This document shows positions 35,774 to 44,184 of a stretch of DNA of 64,000 nt, in pieces. The notes under the pieces were generated by a model. It ran no database searches, was not told the origin of the DNA, and saw only the letters and a program-made list of their open reading frames with translations. The translations under genes and the position numbers were made by a program. This DNA comes from Mycolicibacterium fortuitum subsp. fortuitum. GTDB lineage: Bacteria; Actinomycetota; Actinomycetes; Mycobacteriales; Mycobacteriaceae. Numbering within the stretch: the first letter of the stretch is position 1; each line of letters begins with the position of its first letter. Where the stretch lies: positions 3,348,001 to 3,412,000 of the forward strand of contig NZ_AP025518.1 of NCBI RefSeq assembly GCF_022179545.1, in the 5' to 3' direction.

Positions 35774-35867
35774 TTCTTGCGACCCTGAGGTGCCCGCATG
35801 CCCGCGGCGGTGATGTCACATGTGAAGGCTTGTCGAATCCGGCGGGCCGGCCGACCCGAAATTCGCG

Positions 35868-35896
35868 TTGAAACACCAGTTCACCTGTAGCACAAT
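35868..35896 (+). promoter_or_regulatory. Putative promoter of small acidic protein gene
   Basis: TTGAAA (35868-35873), a 17-bp spacer and CACAAT (35891-35896), 38 bp before ATG 35935, which has its own GGAGGGAAGG ribosome-binding site. Confidence 0.4.
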
Positions 35897-35934
35897 CGGT
35901 GTGGATGGCTGTGCCGGACTACGGAGGGAAGGTC

Positions 35935-36141
35935 ATGTCGCACGATGAGCGCGCTGGTTTCGACGCTCCCGAGGCTGATGTCGTCGAACAGCTGATTCCG
36001 GTCGGTGTCGACGACGAGCACGATGCACTCGGCGATCTGCGGCGGGTTCGCATCTCGCCCGATGCCGATGCCGCCGAAGCCGACCTGATCGATCAGGCCA
36101 TCGTCGTTCCACTGGACGACGAGTCCGACTTCGACCGCTGA
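35935..36141 (+). CDS. Small acidic protein of unknown function
   Basis: 68 residues, strongly acidic (Asp/Glu-rich throughout, ending DDESDFDR), starting MSHDERAGFDAPEADVVEQL with repeated EADxxxQ(L/A)IxVxxDDE-like units. A strong GGAGG precedes ATG 35935. Similar short acidic proteins occur in mycobacteria without known function. Its last 49 bp overlap, antisense, the 3' end of the CcdA-like gene. It could bind cations or a basic partner, which is speculation. Confidence 0.7.
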   Translation: MSHDERAGFDAPEADVVEQLIPVGVDDEHDALGDLRRVRISPDADAAEADLIDQAIVVPLDDESDFDR

Positions 36142-36998
36142 GCCGCACGCGACCTGACCACCGTCCGGCCCACCAGGCCTGCGACGACCAGCGCACCGAA
36201 CGCCGCCAACCAGGGCCATGCGCCATGCCGGTGAACCCATCCGGCGAGCGCGCCCTGCAGTTGGCCCGCCGCAGCAATCACCGGATCATCGGGATTGCCT
36301 GCGGGCCCGAACAATTGGACTTCATACCAGCCGTAGTAGGCGACGTAGGCGCCTACGGCGATCAACAGAGCCCCACTGATCCGGCTGATATACGGCACGA
36401 CACTGCGCAACCGGTCGACTACGACGGTGCCTGCCAATGCCGTGGCCACGGCCAGCACCCCGACCACGAGCGCGAAGCCTCCCGCATACGCGGCGAGTAC
36501 CGCCACCCGGTGCAGCACGGTATGTGACTGCAAGGTGGCACCGGTGACCGCCAGGAAAGGACCGACGGTGCACGACAGGGACGCCAATGCGTACCCGACC
36601 CCGTAACCGGCCATCGAACCCAGCCGTGCCGTGGGGGCCCAACCGGCGCGGCCCGTGACCGCATCAGGCAGCAGCAATCCCAGCCGGCGGCCGGCCAGCA
36701 ACCAGAGCCCGAGCACAGCCAGGAGCATGCCGACGACCAACGTGACGTACGGAAGGTAACGCTGAACGGTGTTTGCGGCGGCAACCGTGAGCAGCCCGAA
36801 GCTACCGAACACCGCAATGAATCCGGCCGTCATCACCATGGTGGCCACCAGGGCCCGCCACAGGGCTTTGAGCGGGCCGCGCGGCGTGGTGCCGCGCACC
36901 ACCAGCGCCAGATAGCCGGGCAGCAGCGCAAACCCGCAGGGATTGAGTGCCGCCACGAGGCCGGCGCCGAACGCCAACCCCAACAGGTTGTCCGGCAC
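36093..36998 (-). CDS. CcdA-like thiol-disulfide transporter membrane protein
   Basis: About 301 residues from GTG 36998. The N-terminus (PDNLLGLAFGAGLVAALNPCGFALLPGYLAL) has the NPCGF motif of the DsbD/CcdA family, and the second redox Cys is in LASLSCTVGPFLAVTG. It has eight or so membrane helices, more than minimal CcdA, and matches the mycobacterial Rv2877c type. It carries reducing equivalents from cytoplasmic thioredoxin to exported thiol proteins. It starts 8 bases after the stop of the mpt53-like gene, its likely partner. The Ser-rich tail overlaps a small acidic gene on the other strand. Confidence 0.9.
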   Translation of the reverse strand: MPDNLLGLAFGAGLVAALNPCGFALLPGYLALVVRGTTPRGPLKALWRALVATMVMTAGFIAVFGSFGLLTVAAANTVQRYLPYVTLVVGMLLAVLGLWLLAGRRLGLLLPDAVTGRAGWAPTARLGSMAGYGVGYALASLSCTVGPFLAVTGATLQSHTVLHRVAVLAAYAGGFALVVGVLAVATALAGTVVVDRLRSVVPYISRISGALLIAVGAYVAYYGWYEVQLFGPAGNPDDPVIAAAGQLQGALAGWVHRHGAWPWLAAFGALVVAGLVGRTVVRSRAAQRSKSDSSSSGTTMA

Positions 36999-37006
36999 GC
37001 CTGCGA

Positions 37007-37522
37007 CTAGCTCTTCAGGGCCGCGACCCGATCGGCCAGTTCCTGCTGCGGCATCGCCGAGGTGGGGTTGTTGACGAAGGTGGACGACCCGTCCGCACGG
37101 TAGAAGACGTAAGCCGGCTGCCACGGGACGTTGTAGCGGGCCCAGATCGAACCGTCGGCGTCATTGAGGTTGGGGAAATTAAGGTGGTATTTGTCGACAA
37201 AACCCTGCATGGCCCCGACATCGGAGTGGGCCGCCACCCCGACGAAGCTGACCTGCGGATTGGCGGCGGCAACCTGGCTCACCGACGGCGCCTCGGCATT
37301 GCAGAAGGGGCACCACGGCGTCCAGAACCACAGCACCGCCGGACGCCCGGCCAGGCTGGCTCCGTTGAAGGGCGCACCGGACAACGTCGTGCCGGTGAAC
37401 TGGAGCCGGTCGTCAGCGACCGCGGTCGGCGCCGCGAACAGCGCCAGCACCATCGCAAGCACCGACAGCAGGCCGGCCAGGATCGACATCAGCGGTGGCC
37501 GTACTCGGAGTCGCAGCCTCAT
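37007..37522 (-). CDS. mpt53: Secreted thioredoxin-like protein (Mpt53/DsbE type)
   Basis: 171 residues, nearly collinear with M. tuberculosis Mpt53 (Rv2878c). A signal peptide (PLMSILAGLLSVLAMVLALF, cleavage near AVADD) precedes a thioredoxin fold with active site FWTPWCPFCNAEAPS and the conserved cis-Pro loop YNVPWQPAYVFYRADGSST. Mpt53 oxidises unfolded exported proteins in vitro; with the adjacent CcdA-like membrane protein it forms an extracytoplasmic disulfide system. First gene of the two-gene operon; RBS AAGGAG precedes the start. Confidence 0.93.
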   Translation of the reverse strand: MRLRLRVRPPLMSILAGLLSVLAMVLALFAAPTAVADDRLQFTGTTLSGAPFNGASLAGRPAVLWFWTPWCPFCNAEAPSVSQVAAANPQVSFVGVAAHSDVGAMQGFVDKYHLNFPNLNDADGSIWARYNVPWQPAYVFYRADGSSTFVNNPTSAMPQQELADRVAALKS

Positions 37523-37620
37523 GACAGTCTCCTTCGCTCAGGGCGCAGCGCACGCACGGCCTGCACATACCCCTATTACGGAAGTCGACACTCCGGGGTT
37601 CAACGCCGGTCCCGACTGCC

Positions 37621-38502
37621 TCAGTTCTGCCGCGGCAACAGCTCGGCGGCGAACCGGTCCAGGAATGCCCTGGTGTCGGTCGCGGCGGCGAATCTGATCA
37701 CGAACTTGGTCAGGCCGGCCTCCAGGTAACCGTCGATCTGGCGGTGCAGATGCGACCAGTCGGCGGCCAGCAGTTCTGCCGGGTCGACGCCGGGCCTGCG
37801 CCGGCGCGCCGCCGCGAGCAGATCTGCCGAAAGGGCGCCGTCGCCGACGGCGAGGCTGATCCCGAAGTGGTCGGGCTCGATGCTCCGGCCCGCGGCCTGC
37901 GCCTCGTCCTCGATGCGGCGCCGCGCGGCGGCGGCCTCGTGCGGAGTCAGGAAGCTGCCCAGCCACCCGTCGCCGAACCTGCCGACGCGGGTCAGGGCTG
38001 CCGGTGCCGATCCGCCCAGCCAGATGTCGACCAGTGAGGCGGGGACCGGCTGCACACGCGGGGAACGGACCGTGAAGTACTCCCCCTCGAACGACCGATC
38101 GCGACCGGTCAGGGCCGAGCGCAGAAGTTGCAGCGATTCATCGAACACGGCGCCCCGGCGACCATCGGGGACGACGAAGACATCCCGCTCGGCCGGCAGG
38201 GCAGAGTGCAGGCCGAAGACCGGCAGCACCCGTTTGGGTGCCAACGCCGCCAGGGACGCCAATTGTTTGGCTACCAGCACGGGGTGGCGCCCGGGCAGGA
38301 TCGCAACCGAGGTCCCGACCTTCAACCGCCGCGTACGCGCCAGCGCGTAGGCCATACCGATGAACGGATCGACCGCCGGTGTGTAGACGAGTTCGGAGAA
38401 CCACAGCGAGTCGACCCCGGAAGCCTCCAGGTGATCGATGATCCCGCCCAGTTCGTCGGGCCCGGTGTCGGCGCCCACCCCTACGCCGAACCGAACCTTC
38501 AT
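37621..38502 (-). CDS. LLM-class (probably F420-dependent) oxidoreductase
   Basis: 293 residues of the luciferase-like monooxygenase superfamily (TIM barrel): VGVGADTGPDELGGIIDHLE, DSLWFSELVYTPAVDPFIGM, RTRRLKVGTSVAILPGRHPV and LGGSAPAALTRVGRFGDGWL. Mycobacteria use F420H2 in most such enzymes, and the glycine-rich SELVYTPAVDP region fits the F420 subgroup, but cofactor choice is an inference. Transcribed alone, between mpt53 and a convergent/divergent small gene. Substrate unknown. Confidence 0.88.
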   Translation of the reverse strand: MKVRFGVGVGADTGPDELGGIIDHLEASGVDSLWFSELVYTPAVDPFIGMAYALARTRRLKVGTSVAILPGRHPVLVAKQLASLAALAPKRVLPVFGLHSALPAERDVFVVPDGRRGAVFDESLQLLRSALTGRDRSFEGEYFTVRSPRVQPVPASLVDIWLGGSAPAALTRVGRFGDGWLGSFLTPHEAAAARRRIEDEAQAAGRSIEPDHFGISLAVGDGALSADLLAAARRRRPGVDPAELLAADWSHLHRQIDGYLEAGLTKFVIRFAAATDTRAFLDRFAAELLPRQN

Positions 38503-38588
38503 CGGACGTTTCCCATGTCATCCATATTGGCCGTAACACTCCACGGGCGCCCCTTGTGCCCGGTCCTCCGGCGGTTCAGAGTGAAACA

Positions 38589-39017
38589 ATGAGCGAACAA
38601 TGGATTCAAGGGTGCTTGGTCCAGCGGATCGCGTTTCGTGATGGCCTGGTGCTCAATCTCGACGACTACAACGAACTGGTCATCTCGGTCCCGCTGGAAT
38701 TGACGCTGCCGGCGACCGGTACCGACGCGTCCGAAGTGGTCTCGCTGGACCCACAGCGAATGCGCAACGAAGTTCGGCCCCTGTTCGATTTCGCGGGGCA
38801 ACGATGCACGCATGCCGACTGGGAAGACAACGGCAGCCTGCACCTGAGCTTTTCCGACGGCCACCGGATTGACGTGCGGCCCGACGAAGGCCGTACGTCA
38901 TGGGAGCTGTACGGCAAATACCACGGCTACGCCGCATGCCTGCCGCACGGGCGGGTCCGCGTCGTCCGCCACGATCAGGACGAAGACGGCGACGGCCTCA
39001 CCCGCGAGAGCGGGTGA
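38589..39017 (+). CDS. DUF6188-like small protein
   Basis: 142 residues, soluble, all-beta pattern: WIQGCLVQRIAFRDGLVLNL, DYNELVISVPLELTLPATG, GSLHLSFSDGHRIDVRPDEG, WELYGKYHGYAACLPHGRVR. This arrangement resembles the actinobacterial DUF6188 family, of unknown function and sometimes found near toxin-immunity genes. ATG 38589 gives the natural N-terminus. Its stop codon lies inside a strong 15-bp hairpin. Confidence 0.7.
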   Translation: MSEQWIQGCLVQRIAFRDGLVLNLDDYNELVISVPLELTLPATGTDASEVVSLDPQRMRNEVRPLFDFAGQRCTHADWEDNGSLHLSFSDGHRIDVRPDEGRTSWELYGKYHGYAACLPHGRVRVVRHDQDEDGDGLTRESG

Positions 39018-39024
39018 GGCCGTC
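38991..39024. terminator. Bidirectional hairpin terminator overlapping the DUF6188 stop
   Basis: A perfect 15-bp stem (GACGGCCTCACCCGC at 38991-39005 pairing with 39010-39024) with a GAGA tetraloop. The TGA stop of the upstream gene (39015-39017) is part of the stem. It sits between convergent genes and would work in both directions. Confidence 0.75.
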
Positions 39025-39054
39025 GGACGCAGCCCGTGGGGCTACCGACCTGTA

Positions 39055-39534
39055 TCAGCCGACACCGACCCCGATGATCGGGATCCAGACGCCGAACAGC
39101 CAAACACCCCACTGCCTGAAGCCGTTGTCCCACACCGGGTTCAAGTTGTAACCCCAGTAGTTGATGGTCGGGGGTAGCGGCCCGCCGCGCCAGTGGAACG
39201 GCGGCGGTGGACCCCAACCCCACGGTGGCGGTCCGTTGCGGTCATCCCACCAGTCGTGACGGTTGTTCGCCCACCACGGACCCTTGTCATCCCAGTGATC
39301 GCGACGGTCGAAATCGGGGCCGCGATCGGGCCCGCGACCGCGACTGTCGAAGTCACGGTCATGACCGGGCGGCCCGCCGTTGCAGAACGGGAAACAGTCG
39401 TCGTTTCCGTGCCCCGGTTTGAGCGGAGCCGGCACCGCGGGTGACGCCGACGCCACCGGAACCCCCACCCCGGTGACGCCCATCCCGAACGCGCCGACTG
39501 CCAGTGCAGCCGCCGCGAACTTGGCCAGTTTCAT
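39055..39534 (-). CDS. Secreted Trp/Gly/Pro/Asp-rich protein
   Basis: 159 residues from ATG 39534, preceded by a perfect AGGAGG at good spacing. The signal peptide (MKLAKFAAAALAVGAFGMGV and on to ASASPAVPA) precedes a low-complexity mature part: a Cys pair in NDDCFPFCNGGPPG, an Arg/Asp-rich tract with repeated GPDxxxDxRD units, then Trp/Pro/Gly-rich PPPWGWGPPPPFHW, ending hydrophobic (WGVWLFGVWIPIIGVGVG). Similar GW-rich exported proteins are frequent in non-tuberculous mycobacteria; function unknown. Confidence 0.8.
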   Translation of the reverse strand: MKLAKFAAAALAVGAFGMGVTGVGVPVASASPAVPAPLKPGHGNDDCFPFCNGGPPGHDRDFDSRGRGPDRGPDFDRRDHWDDKGPWWANNRHDWWDDRNGPPPWGWGPPPPFHWRGGPLPPTINYWGYNLNPVWDNGFRQWGVWLFGVWIPIIGVGVG

Positions 39535-39712
39535 ACCTGAACCTCCTACAGTCCCGTGACCCCGGCGCCGGCCATCCCCCAATGGCCCGGCGCCGCAACG
39601 CCTTGCAACTCACCTGGCTGCGAGCGGCGAAACGTGCACCCCAGTGAGGTATCGCCGGGACCGATCCGAGCGTTACCCCTTCTCGGTCCGATTCCGGACC
39701 TACCCTGGCGGA

Positions 39713-40987
39713 GTGGGTATCGCACCGCGGGTCAATGGGGCGCGTCCCGTCGACGTGCCGCGCTCGGAGATCAACTTGGGATCGTGGCAGTTCTGGCGCC
39801 AGGACGACGATGTCCGGGACGGCGCGTTCGCGGTACTTCGCCGTGACGACCCGATCTCGTTTCACCCGGCGTGCGTCCTCGACGGCTCTCCGGAGAGTGC
39901 CGGCCACTGGGCGGTGACCAGGTATGAAGACGTGTTCCACGCCAGCCGTCACCCAGACATCTTCAGCTCCGCGTCCGGCATCACCATCGGTGATCAAACC
40001 CCCGAATTGGCAGAGTATTTCGGTTCGATGATCGCTTTGGACGACCCGCGTCACACCCGGCTTCGCAACATCGTGCGCAGCGCGTTCACGCCGCGGGTGG
40101 TGGCCCTGATCGAGGATTCCGTACGCGATCGGGCCCGACGTCTGGTCAGCGACATGGTGGCCCGAAATCCCGACGGCAAGGCCGAGCTGGTCACCGAACT
40201 CGCCGGGCCGCTACCGCTGCAGATCATCTGCGACATGATGGGCATCCCCGAGCGTGACCATCAACAGATCTTCCACTGGACCAACGTGATCCTGGGATTC
40301 GGCGACCCCGATCTGACCACCGATTTCGACGAATTCGTCACGGTCGCGATGGACATCGGTGCCTACGCGACCGCAATGGCAGATGAACGTCGCGCGACAC
40401 CCACCGAGGATCTCACCACGAGCCTGGTCGAGGCCGAGGTCGACGGGGAACGGCTGACCTCGGCCGAGGTGGCCTCGTTCTTCATCCTGTTGGTGGTCGC
40501 GGGCAACGAGACGACCCGCAACGCGATCAGTCACGGTGTGCTCGCGCTGACCCGCTACCCCGAACAGCGGGACAAATGGTGGTCGCGGTACGAGGAACTG
40601 GCTCCCACCGCGGTCGAGGAAATCGTGCGCTGGGCATCGCCGGTGAGCTACATGCGCCGCACAGTCACCCGGGACACCGTGCTGGGCGGGACGCCGTTAC
40701 CTGCCGGAGCAAAGGTGACGTTGTGGTACGGCTCGGCCAACCGCGACGAGTCCAAATTTGCCGACCCGTGGATGTTCGACGTCACCCGTCACCCCAACCC
40801 CCACGTAGGCTTCGGCGGCGGCGGGGCGCACTTCTGTCTGGGAGCAAACCTGGCCCGCCGTGAGATCACCGTTGCGTTCGAGGAACTCCATCGCCAGTTG
40901 CCCGACATCGTGGTGACCGAGGAGCCCGACCGGCTCCTGTCGCCGTTCATCCACGGCATCAAGCGCATGCCGGTGGCCTGGCGCTAG
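39713..40987 (+). CDS. Cytochrome P450
   Basis: 424 residues from GTG 39713; the frame is open upstream to 39644. Class I bacterial P450: I-helix VVAGNETTRNAISHG, ExxR in EEIVRWASPVSY, heme loop GFGGGGAHFCLGANLARRE with Cys375 as ligand. Overall it is nearest the CYP125/CYP124-like steroid and fatty-acid group of mycobacteria (MIALDDPRHTRLRNIVRSAF, SPFIHGIKRMPVAWR), but I cannot assign a family number. TACCCT at 39701-39706 puts transcription start at the GTG. A hairpin terminator follows. The redox partner is not in the window. Confidence 0.88.
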   Translation: MGIAPRVNGARPVDVPRSEINLGSWQFWRQDDDVRDGAFAVLRRDDPISFHPACVLDGSPESAGHWAVTRYEDVFHASRHPDIFSSASGITIGDQTPELAEYFGSMIALDDPRHTRLRNIVRSAFTPRVVALIEDSVRDRARRLVSDMVARNPDGKAELVTELAGPLPLQIICDMMGIPERDHQQIFHWTNVILGFGDPDLTTDFDEFVTVAMDIGAYATAMADERRATPTEDLTTSLVEAEVDGERLTSAEVASFFILLVVAGNETTRNAISHGVLALTRYPEQRDKWWSRYEELAPTAVEEIVRWASPVSYMRRTVTRDTVLGGTPLPAGAKVTLWYGSANRDESKFADPWMFDVTRHPNPHVGFGGGGAHFCLGANLARREITVAFEELHRQLPDIVVTEEPDRLLSPFIHGIKRMPVAWR

Positions 40988-41006
40988 ACAGCACGCATCG
41001 TCGGTT

Positions 41007-41031
41007 GGGGCCGGAGGGTTTGTCCGGCCCC
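41007..41031 (+). terminator. Hairpin terminator after P450 gene
   Basis: GGGGCCGGA (41007-41015) pairs perfectly with TCCGGCCCC (41023-41031) around a 7-base loop, starting 20 bases after the P450 stop. Confidence 0.65.
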
Positions 41032-41079
41032 CGTCCGGGCACCCCGAAGAGAGAGCCCAACCAGACCGACGGAGGGATC

Positions 41080-42210
41080 ATGCACTCCGAGCGTTTCCAG
41101 ACCCTATTGACGTCTCAAGGACCTTACGGGTCGATCTATTTCGACGATTCACACGACACCGCGGATGCGGCCACCGCCACGGAGCTGAAATGGCGGGGGC
41201 TGCACGACGAACTCGAACGACAGGGCGCCGGGACCGACCTGCTCCGGCGGCTTGAACTGGCCATCACTGCGCAACCTCCTACGGTCGGACGCGGTAGCCG
41301 TGTCCTGGTTGCCAACGCCGAAGGCGTACTGGTGGATCAGCACCTCAGCGCGGGTGCAGGCACGCTGCATGCACGGGTCTCTGAGCTGCCGTATATCGTG
41401 CCCGCACTCGACGCAGACGCCGAGCGGCCCGGCCACCTGGTGGTCGTCGTCGACCACTCCGGCGCCGACCTCGAATTCCACCAGGGTCAGGCCGGCGGCG
41501 GATCGGTCTTCACCACTACTGTCGAGGGTGGCAGTTTTCCGGTACACAAAGCCGGCCGGGCCGACACGCCGGGCTACGGCGATCCACAGCAACATACCGA
41601 GGAAAGCCGGACGAAGAACATCCGGACAGTGGCCGACCGGGTGACCGCGATTGTCGATGACGAGAAGCCCGAGGTCGTGTTCGTGGTCGGCGAAGTGCGG
41701 TCGCGGAATGACCTCGTCGCCGCGCTGCCCGTACGGGCGGCGAAGCTGACGGTCCACCTGCAGGTCGGAGCCCGCAACAGCGGGTTCGACCCCAAAGTTC
41801 TCCACGATGCCGTCGACGGATGGCTGATACAACACCACCGGGACTCGACGGAGGCCGTGGCCCAGGACTTTTCAGCTGAGATCCACCGAGGCGAGGGCTT
41901 TGCGACCCAAGGGCTCCCCGGGGTATGCGCGGCGCTTCGCGCCGGAGCCGTCGACACCCTCCTGGTCGGGGAGATGGGCTCCGCCACCGTGGTCAGTTCC
42001 GACGATCTGGATACTGTCGCACCGAACCCGGACGTGCTCTCGGAATTGGGAGTCGCACCCACCCGGATCCTGCGTGCGGACGAGGCGTTGCCGATGGTGG
42101 CGATCTCGACCGGTGCGGATCTGGTCAGAATGCCCGACGGCTATTCCGCGACCGACGGTGTCGGCGCGTTGTTGCGTTATGCACCAAGGCAACCCGCCGC
42201 AATCACTTGA
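41080..42210 (+). CDS. BaeRF2-type protein (Rv2629-like, release-factor-fold)
   Basis: 376 residues from ATG 41080 behind GGAGGGATC. Segments GPYGSIYFDDSHDTADAATA, ELPYIVPALDADAERPGHLV, VDHSGADLEFHQG and DRVTAIVDDEKPEVVFVVGE match the bacterial archaeo-eukaryotic release factor family 2 fold, represented in M. tuberculosis by the dormancy-associated Rv2629. These proteins resemble eRF1/Pelota domains and may act at ribosomes; none is well characterised. Convergent with a cupredoxin gene, overlapping it by 8 bp. I did not find a convincing DosR box upstream. Confidence 0.82.
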   Translation: MHSERFQTLLTSQGPYGSIYFDDSHDTADAATATELKWRGLHDELERQGAGTDLLRRLELAITAQPPTVGRGSRVLVANAEGVLVDQHLSAGAGTLHARVSELPYIVPALDADAERPGHLVVVVDHSGADLEFHQGQAGGGSVFTTTVEGGSFPVHKAGRADTPGYGDPQQHTEESRTKNIRTVADRVTAIVDDEKPEVVFVVGEVRSRNDLVAALPVRAAKLTVHLQVGARNSGFDPKVLHDAVDGWLIQHHRDSTEAVAQDFSAEIHRGEGFATQGLPGVCAALRAGAVDTLLVGEMGSATVVSSDDLDTVAPNPDVLSELGVAPTRILRADEALPMVAISTGADLVRMPDGYSATDGVGALLRYAPRQPAAIT

Positions 42211-42589
42211 CGGTCAAGGTACCCAGCATCGCAGGGTGATAGAGGCAGTAGTACGCATATTCGCCTGGATCCTGCGGCGCTGTCAGTGTGGCTCGTCCTT
42301 TGCCGTCGACGTGGACGTCGAACAGTCCCTTGGTCCGCGACGTCACCGAATGCTCGACCTCGTCTTTGTTGAGGATCGTGATCTCGGTCCCCGGCGCCAC
42401 AGGTCCCAGTGCACTGAACCCCATTCCCTCGATCGCGATGACGGGGCCCGCCGGGACGGCTGTTCCGGAACTGACGGTGACCGTCTCGGAGTGCTCGCCA
42501 TGCTCCCCCGGCGAATTGGCTTGCCCACAAGCCACACTCGTCCCCGCGAGCAGGAAGACCGACGCCGCCACCGCTGCTAGTCGAGACAC
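42203..42589 (-). CDS. Exported cupredoxin-like (blue copper) protein
   Basis: 128 residues. A hydrophobic leader ending in LAGTSVACGQ gives an imperfect lipobox, so it is probably a lipoprotein or a cleaved exported protein. The single cupredoxin domain keeps plausible type 1 copper ligands: His in DEVEHSVTSR and Cys-His-Met in YYCLYHPAMLG. Such small proteins shuttle electrons or bind copper outside the membrane. Redox partner not evident. Confidence 0.85.
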   Translation of the reverse strand: MSRLAAVAASVFLLAGTSVACGQANSPGEHGEHSETVTVSSGTAVPAGPVIAIEGMGFSALGPVAPGTEITILNKDEVEHSVTSRTKGLFDVHVDGKGRATLTAPQDPGEYAYYCLYHPAMLGTLTVK

Positions 42590-42656
42590 TTCGCCCCCTG
42601 AGATAGTGCGTCACCGCAGACAATTATCCGTCCCGCGGGGGTGCGGCGTGCCTGAT

Positions 42657-44075
42657 TCAGCCAACCCGGCGTCCCACCGCCACACCGGTGGCGAACGCCG
42701 TGGCGAGCACCCCGACGATCGCCCAGGCCAGCACGTCGGAACCGCCCACCAGATCGTTGAGGTTGGTCAGGATCAGCACCAGCGCGCCCAGTAGTCCGGC
42801 CAGACCCAGCGCCGGAGCGATACGCACGCGCCACAGAGAATGACCGTGCCGGTCACGAGCGAAGAAGACCAGGACCGCCACGCTGGTGGCGATCATCAGC
42901 AGCACCACACCGACCGTCGTCGCCCCGGCGAACCAGGTGTAGAACTGGGCGGCCGGATCCAATCCGAACACCACTGCCAGCAGCACGCTGACCGCCACCA
43001 CCCCGGAGATCCACAGCGAGGCCTCGTGCGGTGAGCCGTGCCGATCGTGCGGACGGCTCAACCGCGCGGGCAGCACGTCACGCTGCGACAACGCGAAGAC
43101 GTAGCGCGACGCGACATTGTGGAACGCGAGAATGCAGGCAAACAGGCTGGTGAAATACAGGACCGTGATGATGTCGGCACCGACCGCACCGATGTACCGG
43201 TGCGCGGTGTCGCCGAGGAACGTGACGCCCGAGTCGGTGGCGCGGGCCACGGCCTGCTCGTCGCCCCACCCCGAGATCAGAGCCCAGCTGGTCACCGCAT
43301 AGAACACCCCGATCAAGACCAGCGCCAGGTAGGTGGCCCGGGGAATCGTGCGCTCGGGAGTTCGTGCCTCGTCGCGAAAGATCGCCGTCGCCTCGAACCC
43401 GACGTAGCTGATGATCGCGAACAGCAGCCCGACGCCCAGAGAGCCGGAGAAGATCGCATCCGGATTGACAATGCCCGACGACAGTCCACGATCACCGCCG
43501 TTGGCCACGATCACCAGATCCAGCACCAGCACGATCACGATCTCGCCGGAGAGCAACACACCGAGCACCCTGCTGGACAACTCGATGTTGCGATACCCCA
43601 GGTAAGTGGTGACGGCGAAAGCCGCCGCGGCGAACACCCACCACGGCAGGGACGGTCCGCCGGCAAGCTCGACGACGCTGGCTCCGGCGGGGCCGAGCAA
43701 CCCGTAGACACCGGCTTCCAGCGCCACATAGCTGACCAGCGCCACGAACGCGATACCTATCCCGACCGGCAGTCCCAGCGACTGCCGCACGTACGAGAAG
43801 AAGGCGCCTGCTTCCTCGACATAGGGCGTCATCGCGGTGAACCCGACGGCGAACAACAGCAGCACCAGCGTGGATGCGATGAAGGTGGCGGGAAAGCCCG
43901 TTCCGTTGCCCGACGCGATGCCCAGCGGCACGACGCCGCCGATCACCCCCAGTGGCGCCGCGGCGGCCACCACCATGAAGACGATCGAGGAGACCCCGAG
44001 GTTGCCTCGCAGTTGGCGACCCGTCGCCGGCGGTTCATGGCCCAACGATTCTGGGACTGTGGTGATTTCGGACAT
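42657..44075 (-). CDS. APC-family amino acid/amine permease
   Basis: 472 residues with about 12 membrane helices. The N-terminal LGVSSIVFMVVAAAAPLGVIGG, FVALVSYVALEAGVYGLLGP and YVGFEATAIFRDEARTPERT (helix 6 region and following loop) are typical of the amino acid-polyamine-organocation superfamily, which imports amino acids or amines by cation symport. It stands alone between a cupredoxin and a glycosyltransferase gene. Substrate unknown. Confidence 0.92.
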   Translation of the reverse strand: MSEITTVPESLGHEPPATGRQLRGNLGVSSIVFMVVAAAAPLGVIGGVVPLGIASGNGTGFPATFIASTLVLLLFAVGFTAMTPYVEEAGAFFSYVRQSLGLPVGIGIAFVALVSYVALEAGVYGLLGPAGASVVELAGGPSLPWWVFAAAAFAVTTYLGYRNIELSSRVLGVLLSGEIVIVLVLDLVIVANGGDRGLSSGIVNPDAIFSGSLGVGLLFAIISYVGFEATAIFRDEARTPERTIPRATYLALVLIGVFYAVTSWALISGWGDEQAVARATDSGVTFLGDTAHRYIGAVGADIITVLYFTSLFACILAFHNVASRYVFALSQRDVLPARLSRPHDRHGSPHEASLWISGVVAVSVLLAVVFGLDPAAQFYTWFAGATTVGVVLLMIATSVAVLVFFARDRHGHSLWRVRIAPALGLAGLLGALVLILTNLNDLVGGSDVLAWAIVGVLATAFATGVAVGRRVG

Positions 44076-44184
44076 GCTCGACCGTCCTTCAGGCAGCGTG
44101 CGCGCAAATATGACCCGCGGAACATAGGGCCGGCGCGTACCGGCAGGCCAGGTCTGGCGTCAGCGTGCGTAAAACCCCGCTCCG

